Shown: in pieces, positions 5,284 through 7,658 of the stretch
How the letters are laid out: each line of letters starts with the position of its first letter
Position numbering within the stretch: the first letter of the stretch is position 1
NCBI GenBank assembly: GCA_030606165.1
Contig: JAUWGZ010000063.1
Span: forward strand, 1 to 7,658
DNA: 7,658 bases
From: Dehalococcoidia bacterium
Lineage (GTDB): Bacteria > Chloroflexota > Dehalococcoidia > GIF9 > AB-539-J10
Reading direction: 5' to 3'
The notes under the pieces: model-generated
The model's input: the letters and a program-made list of their open reading frames with translations, nothing else
What the model was told of the DNA's origin: nothing
Databases searched by the model: none
Program-made: the position numbers and the translations under genes

Positions 5284-5500
5284 TTGTCGTTGCGAGCATC
5301 TGAAAGGCGCGCGGCAATCTCCTCTGCCTCTCCACGAGATTGCTTCGGCACTATCATGCCTCGCAAGGACAAGAAGGGGTGTCATTGCGGGCACCTCCCC
5401 CATTGTCATTCTGAGCGAAGCGAAGAATCTTTTGAGGCGTGAAGGAATCCCTTCCTTCGTCCTGAGCAAAGCGAAAGATCTTTCTCTAAACAATACAGCT
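5284..5500. repeat. Palindromic repeat cluster between hicA and the HTH gene
   Basis: A full copy has ends GTCGTTGCGAG (5286-5296) and CTCGCAAGGAC (5360-5370) around the CAATCTC/GAGATTG core. It is followed by TGTCATTGCGGG, GTCATTCTGAGCGAAGCGAAG (5405-5425) and a GTCCTGAGCAAAGCGAAAGATC unit. The core sequence is almost identical to that at 4340-4400, consistent with recent spread. An open frame on the minus strand here is accidental. Confidence 0.7.
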
Positions 5501-5508
5501 ATTTTTGA

Positions 5509-5620
5509 GACCCGAAGGAATCACTTCCCTTCGTCCTGAGCTCCAACTTGTCGGGTGTGACAATCTCCCCTGCACCCCACGAGATTGCTTCGGCACTATC
5601 GTGCCTCGCAAGGACGAAAG
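5509..5620. repeat. Palindromic repeat, further copy
   Basis: This contains GACCCGAAGGAATCACTTCCC, CTCCAACTTGTCGGG, CAATCTC (5562-5568)/GAGATTG (5581-5587) and CTCGCAAGGAC (5605-5615), matching the order of units at 4309-4421. Confidence 0.65.
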
Positions 5621-5638
5621 AGGAGAGCTCAGAAGTGT

Positions 5639-5660
5639 AGTGGCGGAGTTTATCTCCGCC
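5639..5660. repeat. Boundary hairpin, right copy
   Basis: The stem is GGCGGAG (5642-5648)/CTCCGCC (5654-5660) with a TTTAT loop. It is a near-identical direct repeat of 5255-5276. It lies just beyond the 3' end of the minus-strand HTH gene and could stall transcription there, but no T-run follows on the minus strand. Confidence 0.6.
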
Positions 5661-5667
5661 TATCTAC

Positions 5668-5901
5668 TTATCTGTTCCAGGCTTCTCTCCAGTTGCCTCC
5701 ATAGGAGTTAACTTCCTCCAGGAAGTGGACGATTTCCTCGCGCTTAAATCTGCGGTCCCCCCGGGGGGTAATGCGGTATGCCTTTATTCTTCCGTTGTTA
5801 CTCCACCGCCTCAGGGTGTTAGGATGGACATGGAGGAGCCGGGCTACTTCCCTCACCGTCAGCATGTCATCCATTTGTTCGCTTGCCATATCTTTTCCCA
5901 T
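5668..5901 (-). CDS. Small MerR/excisionase-type HTH DNA-binding protein
   Basis: The 77-residue protein has a winged helix-turn-helix of the HTH_17/MerR-like type: LTVREVARLLHVHPNTLRRW (14-33), NNGRIKAYRITPRGDRRF (35-52) and REEIVHFLEEV (54-64). The pattern resembles BldC-like and excisionase-family DNA-binding proteins. There is no effector domain, so it probably acts as a dimer or polymer on DNA. The start is uncertain: the ATG at 5901 is immediately preceded by GAGGAG with almost no spacing, while the ATG at 5889 lies 12 nt after the same site. Its promoter carries the same ACTATTTTCT, ACC-box and GGGTGATT arrangement as the sigma and S8 genes, so it appears to belong to the same regulon. 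No phage or integrase genes are near, so a classical excisionase role is not supported. Confidence 0.85.
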   Translation of the reverse strand: MGKDMASEQMDDMLTVREVARLLHVHPNTLRRWSNNGRIKAYRITPRGDRRFKREEIVHFLEEVNSYGGNWREAWNR

Positions 5902-5925
5902 CTCCTCTTTAATTAACCTATCTTA

Positions 5926-5988
5926 AGGGTAACTCACTTCAGCTAACCGCACAATCACCCAAAAGTATCAATTTGGTCAGAAAATAGT
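5926..5988 (-). promoter_or_regulatory. Promoter and regulator boxes of the HTH gene
   Basis: On the minus strand: ACTATTTTCT (5988-5979), ACC box at 5977, ACT box at 5966 (11-bp step), GGGTGATT (5960-5953) overlapping a -35-like TTGTGC (5954-5949), and a -10-like TACCCT (5931-5926) after 17 bp. From the ACC box through GGGTGATT, 19 of 25 bases match the S8 promoter with identical spacing. The predicted start is near 5919, giving a leader of about 18 nt. Confidence 0.6.
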
Positions 5989-6020
5989 AATAGGAAAAAA
6001 GTCCTCGGTTGGCCAAGATT

Positions 6021-6042
6021 GGTAAGAAAGGTTAAGTTAGGT
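6021..6042 (+). promoter_or_regulatory. Phased GGT repeats before the leader RNA promoter
   Basis: GGT at 6021, 6030 and 6040 (GGTAAGAAA, GGTTAAGTTA, GGTATA) forms three short direct repeats of 9-10 bp directly before a -35. This is the complement-strand form of the ACC boxes seen elsewhere, so it may be a related regulator site in the opposite orientation. Confidence 0.4.
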
Positions 6043-6045
6043 ATA

Positions 6046-6074
6046 TTGACTTTCCTCAACATGTGAATTATTAT
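6046..6074 (+). promoter_or_regulatory. Strong sigma-70-type promoter for a leader RNA or ncRNA
   Basis: -35 TTGACT (6046-6051), a 17-bp spacer and -10 TATTAT (6069-6074), each 5 of 6 to consensus. This is the best canonical promoter in the window. The predicted transcription start is about 6081. Confidence 0.7.
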
Positions 6075-6080
6075 GGATGA

Positions 6081-6293
6081 TGCAGGCAGAGGACCAACAG
6101 TAGAGCGATTGCCTAGAGTGAGAGTTGGGTGGTCGGGGAAAGCTGCTAGCGGGCAAATGGATGTGTAAGGAAGGATAGGCCGGAAGTTCTACTGCCGTTT
6201 TGTGTGGAGGCGGTGAAGCTGAGCCTGGAGTTGGTCGCTTGGGCTTTGTGGAGTTAATAGCGAAACCGACCTTCCAAGGGGTTTCGCTTTTTT
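6081..6293 (+). ncRNA. Candidate ~210-nt non-coding RNA or attenuator leader
   Basis: The region runs from a near-consensus promoter to a perfect intrinsic terminator and has no convincing gene. GACCAAC (6092-6098) is exactly complementary to GTTGGTC (6230-6236), which would close most of the transcript into one domain. Other local pairs include AGGCA/TGCCT. GGTCG (6233-6237) can instead pair with CGACC (6267-6271), which overlaps the terminator, so a switch between termination and read-through into regulator 3 is possible. Short frames exist (for example ATG 6073, 31 codons) but have no Shine-Dalgarno site. I could not match it to a known riboswitch, T-box, 6S, RNase P or SRP RNA. Confidence 0.5.
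6260..6293 (+). terminator. Intrinsic terminator upstream of regulator 3
   Basis: GCGAAACC (6260-6267) and GGTTTCGC (6280-6287) form a perfect 8-bp stem with an inner CCTT/AAGG pair, followed by six T (6288-6293). It ends 25 nt before the ATG of regulator 3, so it controls or insulates entry into that gene. Confidence 0.85.
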
Positions 6294-6318
6294 GTTTGGT
6301 GTTTGTTTGGTGAAAGAG

Positions 6319-7029
6319 ATGAAAGTTCTGGTTGTTAGCTACTCCCAAGACTTATCGCAAGCTATTTCCCCTATCCTGAAAGTAAGATGGCCGGACTTAA
6401 GTTTAGTCCACGCCGGTGAAGCCAGGGAAAGCCTGGAGCTAATACATAGAGAACAACCAGACATCGTTATGTTTCACCTTCCTGAACGAAGAGAAGGAGC
6501 ACCACCCCTGGACTGTTTTGACATTATAACCCAGATTCGCAGCTTCTCCGATGTGCCCCTCATTGTTATTAGCCAGAGCGGTGATATCATGGACAAGGTA
6601 CAAGCTCTGGAGATGGGAGCCGATGACTGGATGTCCCCGTCTTTCATCCCCATGGAATTTATTGCCAAGGTCAATGCTATTCTCCGCCGCCGCTCCCCCG
6701 ATATTCACGATGTTTCCTTTTTCCTGAATGGCAAGCTGTCTATAAATTACGCTGCCCGCCAGGTACACATCTCGGGAAAGCCAGTAAAGCTAACCCCTAT
6801 TCAATATAAACTCCTTTGTCATTTAGCCGAAAACCAGGGAAGGGTAGTCAGTAATGCCGAGCTACTCCAGCATGTCTGGGGTCCAAACTATGGTGATGCG
6901 AGAGAACTCCTCAAGCTGAGTGTTTACCGCTTGAGGTCTAGGATTGAGGCAGACCCCTCGAACCCGGAAATTATCTTCAATGAAAGAGGCGTAGGCTACG
7001 TTATTAAGGCCTCCGCTTCGAGTAGGTAG
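6319..7029 (+). CDS. Atypical OmpR-family regulator 3 (pseudo-receiver + winged helix)
   Basis: The 236-residue protein is a paralogue of regulator 1 with the same plan: receiver-like domain (1-123) and OmpR/PhoB winged helix (about 137-233; KLTPIQYKLL, HVWGPNYG, SVYRLRSRIE, NERGVGYVI). The phospho-acceptor Asp is His53 (IVMFH), in the same column as Gln53 of regulator 1. The Lys is Pro107 (DDWMSPS), the switch position keeps Ser85, and the N-terminal acidic pair reads SY. A five-residue-longer loop (PERREGAPP) follows the phospho-site. It is probably a phosphorylation-independent DNA-binding regulator. The ATG at 6319 is chosen to match the MK start of regulator 1; an in-frame GTG lies at 6310, and neither has a good Shine-Dalgarno site. 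The gene sits just after a terminator, so read-through or a hidden promoter must feed it. Confidence 0.9.
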   Translation: MKVLVVSYSQDLSQAISPILKVRWPDLSLVHAGEARESLELIHREQPDIVMFHLPERREGAPPLDCFDIITQIRSFSDVPLIVISQSGDIMDKVQALEMGADDWMSPSFIPMEFIAKVNAILRRRSPDIHDVSFFLNGKLSINYAARQVHISGKPVKLTPIQYKLLCHLAENQGRVVSNAELLQHVWGPNYGDARELLKLSVYRLRSRIEADPSNPEIIFNERGVGYVIKASASSR

Positions 7030-7039
7030 AGGCACTCCC

Positions 7040-7348
7040 CTTGTCATTGTGAAGCTCCTCCCCCTTGTCATTGTGAGGCACTTCCTCCTGTCTTTGCGAG
7101 GCTGACGAAGTCAGCCGAAGCAATCTAGGCTGCGCCTCCCCCTGTCATTGCGAGGAGCAAGATTCCTCGCTTACACTCGGAACAGGCTCCGCAATCTCCG
7201 CCCCACCTGTCTTTGCGAGGAGCGCAGCGACGAAGCAATCTAGGTGGGGTTCTCAAGGGTTGGGGATTGCCACGCCCCGATAGTGCCGAAGCAATCTAGG
7301 CAGCGTTATTGGGAGCTGGTGATCGCCACACTTCTTGTGCAATGACAT
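7040..7348. repeat. Large palindromic repeat block
   Basis: At least five partial units occur between regulator 3 and the DUF5658 promoter: CTTGTCATTGTGA twice (7040-7076), GTCTTTGCGAGGCTGACGAAG (7090-7110), TGTCATTGCGAGGAGCAAG (7144-7162), GGAACAGGCTCCG, GTCTTTGCGAGGAGCGCAGCG (7209-7229) and three GAAGCAATCTAGG ends (about 7118-7300). No gene is visible. Confidence 0.7.
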
Positions 7349-7362
7349 AGAGAGTGTGCTGG

Positions 7363-7408
7363 AACCAAAAAGAAACCTTTTGTAACCAAAAAGAAACCCC
7401 TGGTAACC
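7363..7408 (+). repeat. 21-bp tandem repeat with phased ACC boxes before the DUF5658 gene
   Basis: Two units beginning AACCAAAAAGAAACC (7363-7383 and 7384-7404) and a third partial unit place ACC at 7364, 7375, 7385, 7396 and 7406 (steps 11, 10, 11, 10). This reproduces the five-box arrangement at 3678-3723. The run of A in each unit could also bend the DNA. Confidence 0.75.
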
Positions 7409-7417
7409 GAGTAGCTA

Positions 7418-7446
7418 CTGACTTCTCTGACATTCCCCATTACACT
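7418..7446 (+). promoter_or_regulatory. Predicted promoter of the DUF5658 gene
   Basis: -35-like CTGACT (7418-7423), a 17-bp spacer and -10-like TACACT (7441-7446). The -35 is 12 bp after the last ACC box, the same offset as in the other four promoters. The predicted transcription start is near 7453, before the palindrome. Confidence 0.5.
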
Positions 7447-7458
7447 GGACTTAAACAT

Positions 7459-7483
7459 AGTACTTAAGTACTGGTACTTAAGT
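7459..7483. promoter_or_regulatory. AGTACTTAAGTACT palindrome with an adjoining second copy
   Basis: A perfect 14-bp palindrome (7459-7472) is followed directly by GGTACTTAAGT (7473-7483), a second, partly degraded site 14 bp along, ending just before the ATG at 7485. The core is identical to 3774-3787. A protein bound here would block transcription start or ribosome access. Confidence 0.65.
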
Positions 7484-7484
7484 C

Positions 7485-7658
7485 ATGACAACTCTCAGGT
7501 CGGTATTTGGCGATGCAGATTTAAGCAAAGCCATTCGGCTTGGCGCTGTTCTCGTCGGGCTGAATATTCTGGATGCGCGGTTGACTGAGGTCGCTGTGAG
7601 GCTCGGGAGTTATGAACTTAACCCCTTGCTCGGGGCGGGATTTGGCAGCAGCATACCA
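7485..7658 (+). CDS. DUF5658-like membrane protein, 5' part (runs off the window)
   Basis: The frame is open from ATG 7485 to the window end (58 codons, no stop), so only the N-terminus is seen. After a short polar start comes a hydrophobic helix (about 16-30, AIRLGAVLVGLNILD). The pattern NILDARLTEVAVRLGSYELN (27-46), followed by PLL, has the Asp in the first helix and the ELNP motif typical of the small membrane domain DUF5658, whose function is unknown. The start is well constrained: an in-frame TAA (7479-7481) lies 3 nt upstream. There is no Shine-Dalgarno site, because the palindrome occupies that position, so translation may be weak or regulated. The upstream control region mirrors that of the receiver-only gene, which links this protein to the regulator set. 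Confidence 0.65.
   Translation, partial: MTTLRSVFGDADLSKAIRLGAVLVGLNILDARLTEVAVRLGSYELNPLLGAGFGSSIP

Noticed and set aside
5668..5901. Phage excisionase with an attachment site
   Set aside because: No integrase, attachment core or phage gene is in the window, and the promoter links the gene to the local regulator set instead.
6081..6293. Known riboswitch, T-box or 6S RNA
   Set aside because: I did not find the T-box UGGNACCGCG motif or a signature of cobalamin, TPP, SAM or c-di-GMP aptamers. 6S-like closure is only suggested by one 7-bp pairing.
6037..6348. 103-codon minus-strand frame over the leader RNA
   Set aside because: Low-complexity Pro/Ser/His-rich product with no homology; it overlaps the promoter and terminator of the opposite strand.

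Overview
The window looks like an accessory regulatory island from a bacterium of moderate GC, possibly Chloroflexota (Dehalococcoidia-like). That placement is a guess from gene style: divergent OmpR-type regulators, many palindromic CATTGCGAG/CAATCTC intergenic repeats, and GTG/TTG starts. No rRNA, tRNA or housekeeping gene is present to confirm it. About half of the window is non-coding.

Layout. A repeat block at 1-360 leads into an ECF-type RNA polymerase sigma factor (481-1080, +). After more repeats comes a membrane-anchored subtilisin-like S8 protease (1552-2577, -). A leader region with a terminator precedes a first OmpR-family regulator (2988-3686, +). Next is a receiver-only protein (3803-4192, +) that stops exactly where a decayed fragment of a second S8 protease gene begins (4190-4304, -). 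Repeats follow, then a hicB-hicA toxin-antitoxin pair (4723-5131, +), another repeat block, a small MerR/excisionase-type HTH gene (5668-5901, -), a probable ~210 nt non-coding RNA or attenuator leader (about 6081-6293, +), a third receiver-type regulator (6319-7029, +), a repeat block, and the start of a DUF5658-like membrane protein (7485 to the window end, +).

How it may fit together. All three receiver domains lack the phosphorylated Asp (Gln, Ala and His in its place) and the conserved Lys, so they are unlikely to be ordinary phospho-switched response regulators. No histidine kinase or recognisable anti-sigma factor is in the window. Five promoters (sigma factor, S8 protease, receiver-only protein, HTH gene, DUF5658 gene) share one architecture: ACC/ACT-type boxes repeated every 10-11 bp, the last box 12 bp before the -35 position, and a -10 at a fixed distance. 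The sigma, S8 and HTH promoters further share ACTAWWTTCT and GGGTGATT blocks. The receiver-only and DUF5658 promoters share an AGTACTTAAGTACT palindrome exactly 53 bp after the last box. My inference is that these genes form one local regulon, perhaps bound by the winged-helix domains of the two full-length atypical regulators. This regulon is the most interesting feature of the window. The binding protein and the biological process are not identifiable from the sequence alone.
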